A stretch of 31,259 nucleotides of DNA from an uncultured Collinsella sp. (GCA_900544115.1 UQTW01000028.1:1-31259), one strand, 5' to 3'. Numbered from the stretch's first letter, positions 8,045 through 16,667 are shown. The notes: generated from the sequence alone by a model not told the origin. A program made the numbers and translations.

Positions 8045-8608
8045 CTAGACGCGGGAGACGAACTTGCCGTCGCGGGTGTCAACCTTGATGACCTCGCCCT
8101 CGTTGAGGTACATGGGGACCTGGATGACAGCGCCGGTGTCGATCGTGGCCGGCTTGGTGGAACCCTGGACGGTGTCGCCCTTAAAGCCCGGGTCGGTCTG
8201 GACGATGGTGGTCTCGATGAACATCGGCGGAGTCACGCCCATGAGCTCATCGTCGGCGAAGAGCAGCTGGCAGATGTCGTTCTCGCGCAGCCACTTGGAG
8301 TTCTCGCCCACCATGTCCTCGGGAACGGGAACCTGCTCATAGGATTCGTTGTCCATGAAGATGTAGTCGGTGCCATCGTTGTAGAGGTACTGGAACTCAC
8401 GGGTGGTGAGCATGACGCTCTCGAACTTGGTGCCGGCGTTGCAGGTGTTCTCGACGACGCGGCCGCTCTTGATGTCGCGGGTCTTGTAGCGCACAAACGC
8501 GCCGCCCTTGCCCGGCTTGACATGCTGGAACTCGACGATGGTGTAGACCTTGTCCTTAATGCGGAGACCGAGGCCGTTCTTGAAGTCGGCGGTAGAAATG
8601 GTAGGCAT
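8045..8608 (-). CDS. efp: Translation elongation factor P
   Basis: 187 aa, the usual EF-P length. EF-P enters the ribosomal E site and relieves stalling at consecutive prolines. Domain I (about 1-65) carries the loop VKPGKGGAF, with Lys34 at the position modified in other bacteria; OB domains II and III follow. The start at 8608 (MPTISTADF) fits the family, with GAAAGG upstream. No EpmA-type modification gene is nearby. It is the first gene of the operon that continues through asp23-like, nusB, xseB, tlyA, nadK and recN. A TATAAT box lies about 58 nt upstream. Confidence 0.97.
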   Translation of the reverse strand: MPTISTADFKNGLGLRIKDKVYTIVEFQHVKPGKGGAFVRYKTRDIKSGRVVENTCNAGTKFESVMLTTREFQYLYNDGTDYIFMDNESYEQVPVPEDMVGENSKWLRENDICQLLFADDELMGVTPPMFIETTIVQTDPGFKGDTVQGSTKPATIDTGAVIQVPMYLNEGEVIKVDTRDGKFVSRV

Positions 8609-8665
8609 AGCGACCTTTCTTGTTATGGGCAGAACGCACAAGCGTCCAAATTACATACGAGCGAA

Positions 8666-8671
8666 ATTATA
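8666..8671 (-). promoter_or_regulatory. Probable -10 box of the efp operon
   Basis: On the minus strand a perfect TATAAT (8671-8666) lies about 58 nt before the efp ATG and after the peptidase terminator. The -35 region is not a good match to consensus. The intervening leader shows no clear structure. Confidence 0.6.
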
Positions 8672-8702
8672 CACTTGCAGACGGCGCCTGCAGCGAGCGC
8701 AT

Positions 8703-8745
8703 AAAAAGAGAACGCGGGGCGTCCGAATTGCTCCGGAGGCCCCGC
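8703..8745 (-). terminator. Terminator of the M24 peptidase gene
   Basis: On the minus strand GCGGGGC-C-TCCG pairs with CGGA-C-GCCCCGC (8745-8714) with one internal mismatch and an 8-nt loop. A TTTTT run follows after 6 nt (8707-8703). It lies 24 nt after the peptidase stop and before the efp promoter, so it probably separates the two units. Confidence 0.65.
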
Positions 8746-8768
8746 CCCAAACTATCTACCGAAGTAGA

Positions 8769-9899
8769 CTAGCAATCGATGACGTGAAGGTCATGCGGCG
8801 TCTTGGTGAAGGGCTCGTAGCCGTTCTCGGTGACCACGCCGTAGTCCTCCAGGCGCACGCCGCCCACGCCGGGCAGGTAGACGCCGGGCTCCATGGTGAT
8901 AACCGAGCCGACCTCGATGATATTCTTGCTGCGGTTGAAGTTGGGCAGCTCGTGGATGTCAATGCCCACGCCGTGGCCCAGACCATGGTTGTAGTAATCG
9001 CCATAGCCGGCATCGCCAATGATCTTCTTGGAAAGCTTGAAAATGTCGTTGCCCTCGACGCCCGGATGGATGGCGGCGACGCACTCCTCGTGCGCACGGC
9101 GCACGAGCGCGTACAAGTCGAGCTGCTCCTGCGTGGGCTCGCCCATCACGACGGTACGAGTCATGTCGGAGCGGTAGTCGCAATAACCCGCGCCATAATC
9201 CATGAGAACGAAGTCGCCCTTCTCGATCACGCGGTCGCTCGGGACGGCATGCGGGTTGGCGGTATTGGGGCCGCTCGCCACGATAGAGCCGAAGGCCAAG
9301 CTGTCGGCGCCGTTGGCGAACATAAAGTTCTCGAGCTCGTTGCGAACCTGCTTCTCGGTCATACCGGGCTTAATAAAGCCGAGCATATGCTGGAAGGCGG
9401 CGTCGGTGATCGACTGCGCATGGCGCATGAGCTCGATCTCCTCGGCGTCCTTGACGGCGCGCATCTTGCGAATGTCGTCATGCATCAGCGGCAGTATGCA
9501 GGCTACAGAACGATCCTCCAGGCCACGCTGAATACCCTGGTAGAAGTTGATCTGCATGTCGTCCTCGACAGCGCAGACGCGGCACTTGTTGGCCGCGATC
9601 TTGCCGGCGACCCAACCGGGGATGGTGCCCTCGTCCATGTCGTAGACCCAGGGGCTGCCGGCGGGCGTGTTCTCCTCAAAGCTGTTGAGGTAGCGCGAGT
9701 CGGTATGGAACAGGCACTGGTCAGCCGTAATAAACGCCGCGTGCGGGAACTCGAAGGTGTAATCGAAGACGCCCTTCACGCCCGTAAGCCAACGAAGATT
9801 GGCCTCGTCACGAACCACGATAGCGTCGTAGCCGCGCTCAGCCATCAGGACACGGACACGCTCGATACGACCGGCAGGGCCGGCAGCAAACTCTGACAT
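8769..9899 (-). CDS. M24 family Xaa-Pro peptidase
   Basis: 376 aa cytoplasmic metallopeptidase of the PepP/PepQ type, which cleaves N-terminal residues before proline. Residues 1-135 form the creatinase-like N-terminal domain. The C-terminal pita-bread domain has all five metal ligands in order: Asp in LMDYGAGY, Asp in RSDMTRT, His in GLGHGVGIDIHE, Glu in TMEPGVY and Glu in VRLEDYG. AAAGGAA precedes the ATG. It lies between the aroB-like gene and efp, an order seen in many Gram-positives (aroB-pepQ-efp). Whether it prefers dipeptides or longer peptides cannot be told from sequence. Confidence 0.95.
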   Translation of the reverse strand: MSEFAAGPAGRIERVRVLMAERGYDAIVVRDEANLRWLTGVKGVFDYTFEFPHAAFITADQCLFHTDSRYLNSFEENTPAGSPWVYDMDEGTIPGWVAGKIAANKCRVCAVEDDMQINFYQGIQRGLEDRSVACILPLMHDDIRKMRAVKDAEEIELMRHAQSITDAAFQHMLGFIKPGMTEKQVRNELENFMFANGADSLAFGSIVASGPNTANPHAVPSDRVIEKGDFVLMDYGAGYCDYRSDMTRTVVMGEPTQEQLDLYALVRRAHEECVAAIHPGVEGNDIFKLSKKIIGDAGYGDYYNHGLGHGVGIDIHELPNFNRSKNIIEVGSVITMEPGVYLPGVGGVRLEDYGVVTENGYEPFTKTPHDLHVIDC

Positions 9900-9931
9900 G
9901 CAGATTCCTTTCTTGTTGTCTCTAAAAGTGC

Positions 9932-9993
9932 GGGACGGGTCTCAACCGAACGACGGAATCGCATGCGATCCGCGACCGATTGAAAACCCGCCC
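9932..9993. repeat. Long imperfect hairpin upstream of the peptidase gene
   Basis: A 62-nt near-palindrome centred on CGCATGCG. On the minus strand the outer arms GGG-CGGG and CCCG-TCCC and the inner arms CGGA-TCGC and GCGA-TTCCG pair, with single-base bulges and G-T wobbles, over about 27 pairs. A TTTT run follows after 5 nt. It lies 38 nt past the aroB-like stop and 33 nt before the peptidase ATG. It could be a terminator for the aro cluster, a leader structure, or a repeat element. Confidence 0.6.
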
Positions 9994-9999
9994 CTCAAC

Positions 10000-10025
10000 A
10001 TGATACGAAAGACGATGGATGTCAA
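10000..10025 (-). promoter_or_regulatory. Possible promoter of the peptidase gene, short spacer
   Basis: On the minus strand a perfect TTGACA (10025-10020) is followed by TATCAT (10005-10000), but the spacer is only 14 nt. If used, its transcript would carry the hairpin at 9932-9993 as leader. The short spacing makes this uncertain. Confidence 0.3.
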
Positions 10026-10031
10026 TAAAAC

Positions 10032-11141
10032 TTAGAGAAGTTCTTTGCGAGAAGCCAAGTAGGCGTGAGCATGGCGCTCAAGAACCTCGTCCTCAACGCT
10101 CGTTAGACGAATGGCGCCGAGTGCCGCGGGCAGCGGCAACATGCTGCGGTTCGAGCGGGAAAACTGCTGCCTGCGGAACTCCTCGATATATGCGGCAGGC
10201 TCCAGATCAAAGGCAAGCTCCTCGATACCAAAGTCCTCCAGGCAGTCATCGACCTCAAAGACGTAATCGATATCGAAGTCGCAGGCATCATGTGCTAGGC
10301 GCGCCTCAAAGCGCATGCCCTCGGACAACAGCTGGTAGGCAGGCACCGGCGAAGCGGCATCGCCCAAGCAGGCGCGCAGGGTACGCTCCCCCGTCTTGCC
10401 AAAATCGAGCGCATGGCGGGCGCTCGGGTTCGTGGCCATCAGTACGTCCTTGCGGGAAGTCTGAGACCACTGAACGGCATTGACGAGCGCAACCTCCTCG
10501 CCCGAGAGAATCTCGGGGACGGTCTCGGTAAACTGATTCCAGCGGGACTTGCTGCTCGAAAGCATGGTGCCAACAAGTACCGCATAGCCGAGCTTGAGAT
10601 CCTCGGGGTCCGCCTCGCGTACAAGGTCGAGGTCACACACGACCAAGCCCGGCTCGGGACGGAACGCGATAGCGGGAAGCGCATGCGCCGACGAGGCGAC
10701 GAGCGGCTTCATGGTCGTCGCGACCGTGAGCATGGCGTCGAACGTCGTCGGCAGCAAGGCGCACTCGGTGCGACCGCACCACTGATTGGCACACCAGCAA
10801 ACGACCGAGCAGGTCGCCGCGTCGCCGACAGCGACAACGAGATCGTCGCAGGTAATGCCGTTAGCCGATAGGGCGCCAAAGACGGTATCGGCATCGGCAA
10901 GCGTAGCACCGGCAGGCGAAACCTCGAGGACGAGCAGCGACACGGCAAAACCGGCGTCAACCAGTGCATGCTCGACAACCTCGCCAAAACGCTCGGATGT
11001 AGCGTCGTTCCAAACCACCATCGCGCGCTTAGGCTTGCCCACAGCCGAGGCAAACATGCGCGGCAGCTCCTCGAACGCGCCCAATCCGACGCGGACATCG
11101 ACACTACGATTTTGGAAATTGATAAGTTGACGGCGAATCAT
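10032..11141 (-). CDS. Degenerate 3-dehydroquinate synthase-like protein
   Basis: 369 aa, the length and position of AroB, directly after aroK. Homology is visible in several blocks: DDLVVAVGDAA (normally a GGGxxGD NAD loop), LLPTTFDAML (normally VPTTLLAxxDS), DLKLGYAVLV (normally RSGYAEVIK) and LDFGKTGERT (normally LNFGHTxGHA). By this alignment by eye, the metal ligands are gone: Val188 replaces Glu, Lys249 replaces the first His, and the HGEAVAIGM block has become YQLLSEGM with no His. The GGK lysine motif is also missing. Dehydroquinate synthase activity is therefore unlikely. The frame is intact, so it is probably expressed, perhaps with a structural or new role. The ATG shares ATGA with the aroK stop, fixing the start. 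Homology confidence is good; function is unknown. Confidence 0.8.
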   Translation of the reverse strand: MIRRQLINFQNRSVDVRVGLGAFEELPRMFASAVGKPKRAMVVWNDATSERFGEVVEHALVDAGFAVSLLVLEVSPAGATLADADTVFGALSANGITCDDLVVAVGDAATCSVVCWCANQWCGRTECALLPTTFDAMLTVATTMKPLVASSAHALPAIAFRPEPGLVVCDLDLVREADPEDLKLGYAVLVGTMLSSSKSRWNQFTETVPEILSGEEVALVNAVQWSQTSRKDVLMATNPSARHALDFGKTGERTLRACLGDAASPVPAYQLLSEGMRFEARLAHDACDFDIDYVFEVDDCLEDFGIEELAFDLEPAAYIEEFRRQQFSRSNRSMLPLPAALGAIRLTSVEDEVLERHAHAYLASRKELL

Positions 11142-11671
11142 AGCAGTCCACGCTCCAAAAGCATCTCGGCACAAAGGTAGGAAACGTCCTCGAAGGACTT
11201 GTTGCGAATATCAAGGGTAATATCGGCGGCCCGGCGATACAGCGGACGGCGATGCTCAAACAGGCGCGCAGCGTGCTCGGGCGAGCGGAAATCGGGCCGG
11301 GTATCGGAGCGGCGAATCTGGCGCAACGAGTCCTCAAAGTCGCCTTCGAGGTACACACAGGTACCCATCTCGTGCATCAGCTCAATGTTCACCGGCGTCT
11401 CGACGATGCCGCCCCCGCACGATACCAGAAGGCTGCGTTCGCTTTGAAGCGAACGGAGTGCCGAGGTCTCGAGCTCGCGAAAACGATCCTCGCCCTCGGT
11501 CTTAAATATCTCGGTCACCGACTTGCCGCATCGACGCACAACCAAACGATCGGTATCGATAAAACGCCGCTTGAACATAGTGCCCACGTTGCGCGCAAGC
11601 GTCGACTTGCCCGCGCCCAAAAAGCCGATAAAGAAGATATGGTCGCAGCCGTGTTTAATGTGCTGAGACAT
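11138..11671 (-). CDS. aroK: Shikimate kinase
   Basis: 177 aa P-loop kinase that phosphorylates shikimate to shikimate 3-phosphate. Walker A is GFLGAGKST. Substrate-binding residues look intact: FIDTDR, DRFRELE, the CGGG loop, the RPDF lid region and RRPLYRRAAD near the end. It starts 8 nt after the yqeG stop and overlaps the aroB-like gene by 4 nt. Unlike that neighbour, it keeps every expected catalytic motif. Confidence 0.94.
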   Translation of the reverse strand: MSQHIKHGCDHIFFIGFLGAGKSTLARNVGTMFKRRFIDTDRLVVRRCGKSVTEIFKTEGEDRFRELETSALRSLQSERSLLVSCGGGIVETPVNIELMHEMGTCVYLEGDFEDSLRQIRRSDTRPDFRSPEHAARLFEHRRPLYRRAADITLDIRNKSFEDVSYLCAEMLLERGLL

Positions 11672-11679
11672 GGCGAAAC

Positions 11680-12177
11680 CTATTCCTCGCAGGGAAGGTC
11701 GCGCAGGGCCCGGCGCTCAAAGATACGGAAGATCTGCGTGTACCACAGGTCCTGGGTCGCCTGCGGCTTGACCAGAATAGTGTCAACGCCGGCAAAGTTA
11801 CCGCTCCACACGTCCGTGTAAAGCTGGTCACCGATCAGCACGGCCTCGTCGGCCGTGGCGCCCAGACGCTTAAGACCCGCCTTCAGGGCAAACGGGGCGG
11901 GCTTCATGGCGTGGCTGATAGCCTCGAGCCCCAGCTCGCGCGCCGATGCCATGACCTGGTCGCGATGCCAGTTATTGGACACCATACACAGCTTAAAGCC
12001 CTTGGCATGGGCGGCTTCGAGCCAAGCTGAAACCGCAGCGGGAACCTGCTCGGTATCGCGCGGCACCAGAGTGTTATCGCGGTCGAGTAGAATGGCGCGC
12101 TTGCCGTCGGCCCAGAGGGTATCGAGGTCGATGCGGTCAACTGAGGCAACATAACGTTTGGGGCTAAAAATCCTCAT
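11680..12177 (-). CDS. YqeG family HAD phosphatase
   Basis: 165 aa HAD-superfamily IIIA-type phosphatase of the YqeG family. The nucleophile motif is ILLDRDNTLV near residue 30, motif II is VSNN, and the C-terminal LIGDQLYTDVWSGN supplies the acidic metal ligands. Bacillus YqeG is encoded with the GTPase YqeH and aroE, and a link to phosphatidylglycerophosphate phosphatases has been made for the family. The substrate here is not known. The start is the ATG at 12177, overlapping mltG by nothing but 2 nt away from its stop; a TTG at 12189 would overlap it. Confidence 0.88.
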   Translation of the reverse strand: MRIFSPKRYVASVDRIDLDTLWADGKRAILLDRDNTLVPRDTEQVPAAVSAWLEAAHAKGFKLCMVSNNWHRDQVMASARELGLEAISHAMKPAPFALKAGLKRLGATADEAVLIGDQLYTDVWSGNFAGVDTILVKPQATQDLWYTQIFRIFERRALRDLPCEE

Positions 12178-12179
12178 GA

Positions 12180-13571
12180 TCAATTCCAAGACTGTTGGTG
12201 CTCTTCGTAGGTCTTCGAGAAATACTCCTCGTCCTGTGTAATGTAGAAATACAGGTCATCAGAGTCGGTCGGCTCAAGGGTAGCCTTGAGCGCCTCGAGC
12301 GACGGAGAGCAGATGGGCGTGGGCGGCAGGCCTTCATGCTTATAGGTGTTATACGGACTATCGCTCTGCAGGTCGTCGGCGGTAACCTCGCCGCCGGTGA
12401 CATACATCATGGTCGCATCGCTATTGAGGTAACGCAGGCCATCGAGCTTGCCCGCCAGACGGTTATAGAAAACCGAAGCCACATGCGCGCGCTGATCGGC
12501 GTTGAGGCCCTCGCGCTCGACGATCGAGGCAAGGTTAACGATGTCGTAATCGGACATCTCCACGCCATAGCGCTCCTTGATCTTGGCCTCGCAGCTGGCA
12601 AAGTCAAGCGACTTATACTCGGCGTTGAACTGGTCAAGCATGGCGCGAATCACATCATCGGCAGACGGGTCCTTACCCAACGAATAGGTCTTGGGGAATA
12701 GGAAGCCCTCGAGCGAATCGTTCGCGGCATCTTTAAGGAAAGCGTAATCATTCACATAATTGCTCGCCTTGGCCTGGTTAAGGAAGTCTTCCTTGGAGAT
12801 GCTGTCGTATGCCGCGGCCACGCGATCGGCGACCTGGTCGACCGTTAGGCCCTCAGGGATAGTCAGCGCATCGGAGCCCGCATTGGGGCCTTCCATGAGC
12901 TGCTGAACAACCTCGGTCGCGTCCATGAGCGTGGTAAACGAGTAGGCGCCAGGCTTAAGCGACATATCGGCATTGAGCTTTTTGACCGCCGCATAATAAT
13001 CCTTGGGGTCTTCGACGATATGGTTCTCGGAGAGAATCGAAGCGATGGTATCACCCGAGGCGCCATCGGGAATCGTGATAGTAACTTGCTGGCCAGCAGC
13101 GACTTTCGCATCCTCGCCGGCAAAGAAGCCCTTGACGGCTGGCACGACAAAGAAAACGATCGCGACAAGCGCAAGCACGGCGATGACGCCACCGATAATC
13201 ATAGGCACCGGAGAGCTTTTCTTTTGGACGCCACGGCGGGCATGCGTGTTATAGCTCGAGCGCGTGGCCGGAGCTACGCCATGTGTGCCGTGAGCATGAT
13301 GTGTACGCGTATGCGATTGAGGCGCCTGCGCACGCTGCGTGGGCGCCTGCTGCTTAAAACGGGTACCGCTTGCGGGCCGGGCTGCGCGGGCAGCGGGCTG
13401 TTGGGCAGGACGCTGAGCAGATTGAGCTGCACGAGAGGAGGGCTGTGCGGGACGAGCAGCAGGCTGAGCCGCACGCTGCGTCGGTTGCATCGGACGCTGG
13501 CCGGACGATACAGGGCGCGGCGTAGGCTGCCCCTGGCGATTCGGCTGGCGCGGATCGGAAGCGCTAGCCAT
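12180..13571 (-). CDS. mltG: Endolytic murein transglycosylase MltG
   Basis: 463 aa inner-membrane enzyme that cuts nascent glycan strands and helps set their length. Residues 1-120 are a cytoplasmic, low-complexity stretch rich in Gln, Pro, Ala and Arg. A single membrane span lies at about 123-145. The extracytoplasmic part has a LysM-like region (QQVTITIPDGASGDTIASIL) and the YceG catalytic domain. The catalytic Glu is in LASIVEREGL, and the ADQRAHVASVFYNRL motif follows. The ATG lies inside the end of ruvX (8-nt overlap). The N-terminal extension is much longer than in E. coli MltG, as is common in Actinobacteria. Confidence 0.95.
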   Translation of the reverse strand: MASASDPRQPNRQGQPTPRPVSSGQRPMQPTQRAAQPAARPAQPSSRAAQSAQRPAQQPAARAARPASGTRFKQQAPTQRAQAPQSHTRTHHAHGTHGVAPATRSSYNTHARRGVQKKSSPVPMIIGGVIAVLALVAIVFFVVPAVKGFFAGEDAKVAAGQQVTITIPDGASGDTIASILSENHIVEDPKDYYAAVKKLNADMSLKPGAYSFTTLMDATEVVQQLMEGPNAGSDALTIPEGLTVDQVADRVAAAYDSISKEDFLNQAKASNYVNDYAFLKDAANDSLEGFLFPKTYSLGKDPSADDVIRAMLDQFNAEYKSLDFASCEAKIKERYGVEMSDYDIVNLASIVEREGLNADQRAHVASVFYNRLAGKLDGLRYLNSDATMMYVTGGEVTADDLQSDSPYNTYKHEGLPPTPICSPSLEALKATLEPTDSDDLYFYITQDEEYFSKTYEEHQQSWN

Positions 13572-13992
13572 GCGAAACCTCCTCGTTTTTGCGATCGAGC
13601 CACGTCTGCAAGAACAGGCTGGCGGCGATCATGTCAATCTTGCCCCTCATCTGCTTTTCGTTGAGTCCCTGCTCGCGCAGGATACGCTTTGCCTCTTGCG
13701 AGGACAGGCGCTCATCCTCAAACTCAAGCGGAAGATCGAGCTCTTGGGCAATCTTTTGCGCAACGGCGGCAACGCGCTCGGCCTGGGGGCCGGGCTCACC
13801 GGCCATGGTCAAGGGACGTCCGCTTACCAGGATATCGGGCTCATAGTCCTCAACCAGGTAACGGAACGTCTTGGCCATGCCAGTGACCTCGGCAGCCGGG
13901 AGCACCTTGACGGGCATTGCCATCTTGCCATCACGGCTCGAGACGGCAATGCCAATCCGGGTCTCCCCTATGTCCAGTGCGAGCGCGACCAC
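13564..13992 (-). CDS. ruvX: RuvX/YqgF Holliday junction resolvase-like nuclease
   Basis: 142 aa RNase H-fold protein, implicated in pre-16S rRNA 5' end processing and proposed as a resolvase. The acidic active site is visible: ALDIGETRIGIA at the N-terminus, FEDERLSS in the middle and KIDMIAAS near the end. The start codon is GTG at 13992, 17 nt after the alaS stop. The 3' end overlaps mltG by 8 nt. The alaS-ruvX-mltG order is widely conserved in Gram-positives. Confidence 0.95.
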   Translation of the reverse strand: MVALALDIGETRIGIAVSSRDGKMAMPVKVLPAAEVTGMAKTFRYLVEDYEPDILVSGRPLTMAGEPGPQAERVAAVAQKIAQELDLPLEFEDERLSSQEAKRILREQGLNEKQMRGKIDMIAASLFLQTWLDRKNEEVSHG

Positions 13993-14009
13993 AGCGACTA
14001 CTTAGGTTC

Positions 14010-16667
14010 TTAGGCGCCGAGCGCGGTCTTGGCGGCCGCGAGGGCATCGGCGATACCGGCGGCGTTCTTGCCACCGGCCTGAGCCATGTTGGGACGACCG
14101 CCACCACGACCATCGACCAGGCCCGCGATCTGCTTGATCACGTTACCGGCGTGGAAACCGGCCTTCACGGCGTCATCGGAGCCGGCAGCGAGCAGGGCCG
14201 GGGTGCCCTTCTCGGTCACGCTGGCGACGACGCAAGCGACGGGGCCGGCAACCTTCTGGTGCACGGTATCCCACACATTGCGCAGGTCTGCGGCCTCGAG
14301 ACCCTGGAGCTCAGCGACAACGAGCTTGTAGCCATTCAGCTCGACAGCGCCTTCGATGGCGCTGGAAATCGCATCGGAGGAGCCACCGGTGAGTGCCTTC
14401 TTGAGCTTGTTGGAAGTCTCGCGCAGCTCGGCCTGCAGATTCTCCACGCGGGCGGGAACCTCGTCAACGCGGCACTTGAGCGCAGCGGCAGCGGCGTCAA
14501 CGAGCGCCAGGCGGTCGGCCATGTAGTCGAGAGCGCCCTTGGAGGTCACGGCCTCGATACGGCGGACGTTGGAGCCCGTGGAAGACTCGGAGATGATCTT
14601 GAACAGACCGATCTCGGCGGTGTTGGCGGCATGCGTGCCACCGCAGAGCTCGCGGGAGAACGGCTGGTCCTCGGCGCCCACGGAGACAACGCGGACGACG
14701 TCGCCGTACTTCTCGCCAAAGAGGGCGACAGCACCGGCGGCCTTGGCCTCGTCGATGCCCATGACGCGGGTCACAACCGGCTTGGAAGCGAAGATCTGCT
14801 GGTTGACCAGGTCCTCGACAGCCTTGAGCTGCTCGGAGGACAGGGCCTCGAAGTGCGTGAAGTCAAAGCGCAGGTGCTCGGGCGTCACCAACGAGCCAGC
14901 CTGGGAGACATGCTCGCCCAGGACCTGCTTAAGCGCAGCGTCGAGCAGGTGCGTGGCGGTGTGGTTGCGACGCAGGAAGCCACGGCGCTCGGCGTCGAGC
15001 GCGGCGGTCACGGTAGCACCGACGGTCAGCGTGCCCTCGGCGACGTGGGCGACGTGGGCATACAGGCCGTTGTGGTTCTTGGTATCGGAAATGGTCAGCG
15101 CAACGCCCTCGGCGGAAAGCTCGCCGGCGTCGCCCTGCTGGCCACCCATCTCGGCATAGAACGGGGTGCGGTCGAGCACGACCTCGACGTCCTCGCCGGC
15201 GGCAACGGACTCGACGGACTCGCCGTTGCTCACGATGGCGACAACCTTGGCGCCATCGATGACGTCGTTGTCATAGCCGTCGAACTCGGTCGCGGCAACC
15301 TTGTCGGAAAGCTCGACCCACACGTCGTTAAAGCTACCCCAGGCATCGCCCTTGGCGTTGGCGCGGGCGCGGGCCTTCTGGTCCTCCATGCAAGCGGTAA
15401 AGCCATCCATGTCGACGTCGTGACCGGCGGTGCCGGCGATCTCGACAGTCAGGTCAATGGGGAAACCAAAGGTGTCGTGAAGCTTAAAGGCAACATCGCC
15501 CGGAAGGACAGCGCCGTCGGCGAGCGCGGCCAGGGCCTCGTCCAGGTAAACGCGGCCGTTGTCGAGCGTCGTTGAGAAACGCTCCTCCTCGGAAGCGACG
15601 ATGCCCTTAACGAGCGCGACGTTCTTGAGCAGCTCGGGATAAGCCTCGCCCATCTGAGCGTTGACCTCGTCGATAAACTTGGTCAGGAAGGCGCCCTCGA
15701 TGCCCAGCAGACGACCGTGGAACACGGCACGACGGAGCAGGCGGCGCAGGACGTACTCGCGACCCTCGTTACCGGGCAGGATGCCGTCCGAGATCATAAA
15801 GTCGACGGCACGGGAGTGGTCGGCGATGATGCGCAGGGAGCGGCTGGCACCGGAGTAATCGTCGGCGTCATAGGTCTTGCCGCTGATCTTCTCACCGAGC
15901 TTGATGAGGTGCTGCATCAGATCGCCGTCGTAGTTAGCGGTCTTGTGCTGCATGATAGCGGCCATGCGCTCCAGACCCATGCCCGTATCGAGGTTGCGGT
16001 GCGGCAGCTCCGGCATGGAGCCGTCCTCCTGGCGGTCGTACTGGGTAAACACGAGGTTCCAGAACTCAAGGAAGCGGTCGCAGTCGCAGCCAGGCTTGCA
16101 GTCGGGGCTGCCGCAACCGACCTCCTCGCCCATGTCAAAGTAGATCTCGGAGCACGGACCGCAGGGGCCGGTGGGGCCAGCGGCCCAGAAGTTGTCGTCC
16201 TCGCCCAGGCGGGAGATGTGATCCTCGGCAACGCCCAGAGAGCGCCACACGTCGTGGGTCTCGTCGTCTTCGGTAAAGACGGTGAAGTACAGGCGGTCGA
16301 GCGGCAGCTTGAACTCCTTGGTGATGAGCTCAAAGGCCCAAGCGCAGGCCTGCTGCTTGGAGACGCCGCCAAAGGAGAAGTCGCCGAGCATCTCAAAGAA
16401 GGACAGGTGACGGCCGTCCTCACCGATGCAGTCGATGTCGTTGGTGCGGACACACTTCTGGCAGGAGATCGCGCCGATCTCCTTCATGGTCTTCTTGCCC
16501 TGGTAGTACTCCTTAAACTGGTTCATGCCGGCGTTGGCAAGCAGCAGCGAAGGATCGTCGGGGACGAGGGACGAAGAAGGATAGAGCTTAAGACCGCGCT
16601 CCTCAAAGAAGTTGAGGAACTTGGAGCGAATCTCGGCCGTAGTCATTGACGGGTAGTCAGCACTCAT
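14010..16667 (-). CDS. alaS: Alanyl-tRNA synthetase
   Basis: 885 aa class II aminoacyl-tRNA synthetase, full length. The N-terminal catalytic core starts at TTAEIRSKFLNFFEERG. A cysteine cluster in the core (CGSPDCKPGCDCDRF) is seen in many bacterial AlaRS. The editing domain has HTATHLLDAAL and CGGTHA, whose His and Cys residues bind zinc. The C-terminal region ends in the DHHA1-type domain with GGRPNMAQAGG. The ATG at 16667 has GAGGAG 9 nt upstream. A promoter lies at 16714-16741 and I find no T-box in the leader. Confidence 0.98.
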   Translation of the reverse strand: MSADYPSMTTAEIRSKFLNFFEERGLKLYPSSSLVPDDPSLLLANAGMNQFKEYYQGKKTMKEIGAISCQKCVRTNDIDCIGEDGRHLSFFEMLGDFSFGGVSKQQACAWAFELITKEFKLPLDRLYFTVFTEDDETHDVWRSLGVAEDHISRLGEDDNFWAAGPTGPCGPCSEIYFDMGEEVGCGSPDCKPGCDCDRFLEFWNLVFTQYDRQEDGSMPELPHRNLDTGMGLERMAAIMQHKTANYDGDLMQHLIKLGEKISGKTYDADDYSGASRSLRIIADHSRAVDFMISDGILPGNEGREYVLRRLLRRAVFHGRLLGIEGAFLTKFIDEVNAQMGEAYPELLKNVALVKGIVASEEERFSTTLDNGRVYLDEALAALADGAVLPGDVAFKLHDTFGFPIDLTVEIAGTAGHDVDMDGFTACMEDQKARARANAKGDAWGSFNDVWVELSDKVAATEFDGYDNDVIDGAKVVAIVSNGESVESVAAGEDVEVVLDRTPFYAEMGGQQGDAGELSAEGVALTISDTKNHNGLYAHVAHVAEGTLTVGATVTAALDAERRGFLRRNHTATHLLDAALKQVLGEHVSQAGSLVTPEHLRFDFTHFEALSSEQLKAVEDLVNQQIFASKPVVTRVMGIDEAKAAGAVALFGEKYGDVVRVVSVGAEDQPFSRELCGGTHAANTAEIGLFKIISESSTGSNVRRIEAVTSKGALDYMADRLALVDAAAAALKCRVDEVPARVENLQAELRETSNKLKKALTGGSSDAISSAIEGAVELNGYKLVVAELQGLEAADLRNVWDTVHQKVAGPVACVVASVTEKGTPALLAAGSDDAVKAGFHAGNVIKQIAGLVDGRGGGRPNMAQAGGKNAAGIADALAAAKTALGA

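Noticed and set aside
12187..12189. TTG start for yqeG
   Set aside because: It would overlap mltG by 10 nt with no better ribosome binding site, while the ATG at 12177 begins at the normal family position.
13917..15575. Plus-strand open frame of 552 codons
   Set aside because: Antisense shadow of alaS and ruvX; composition is skewed and no family is recognisable.
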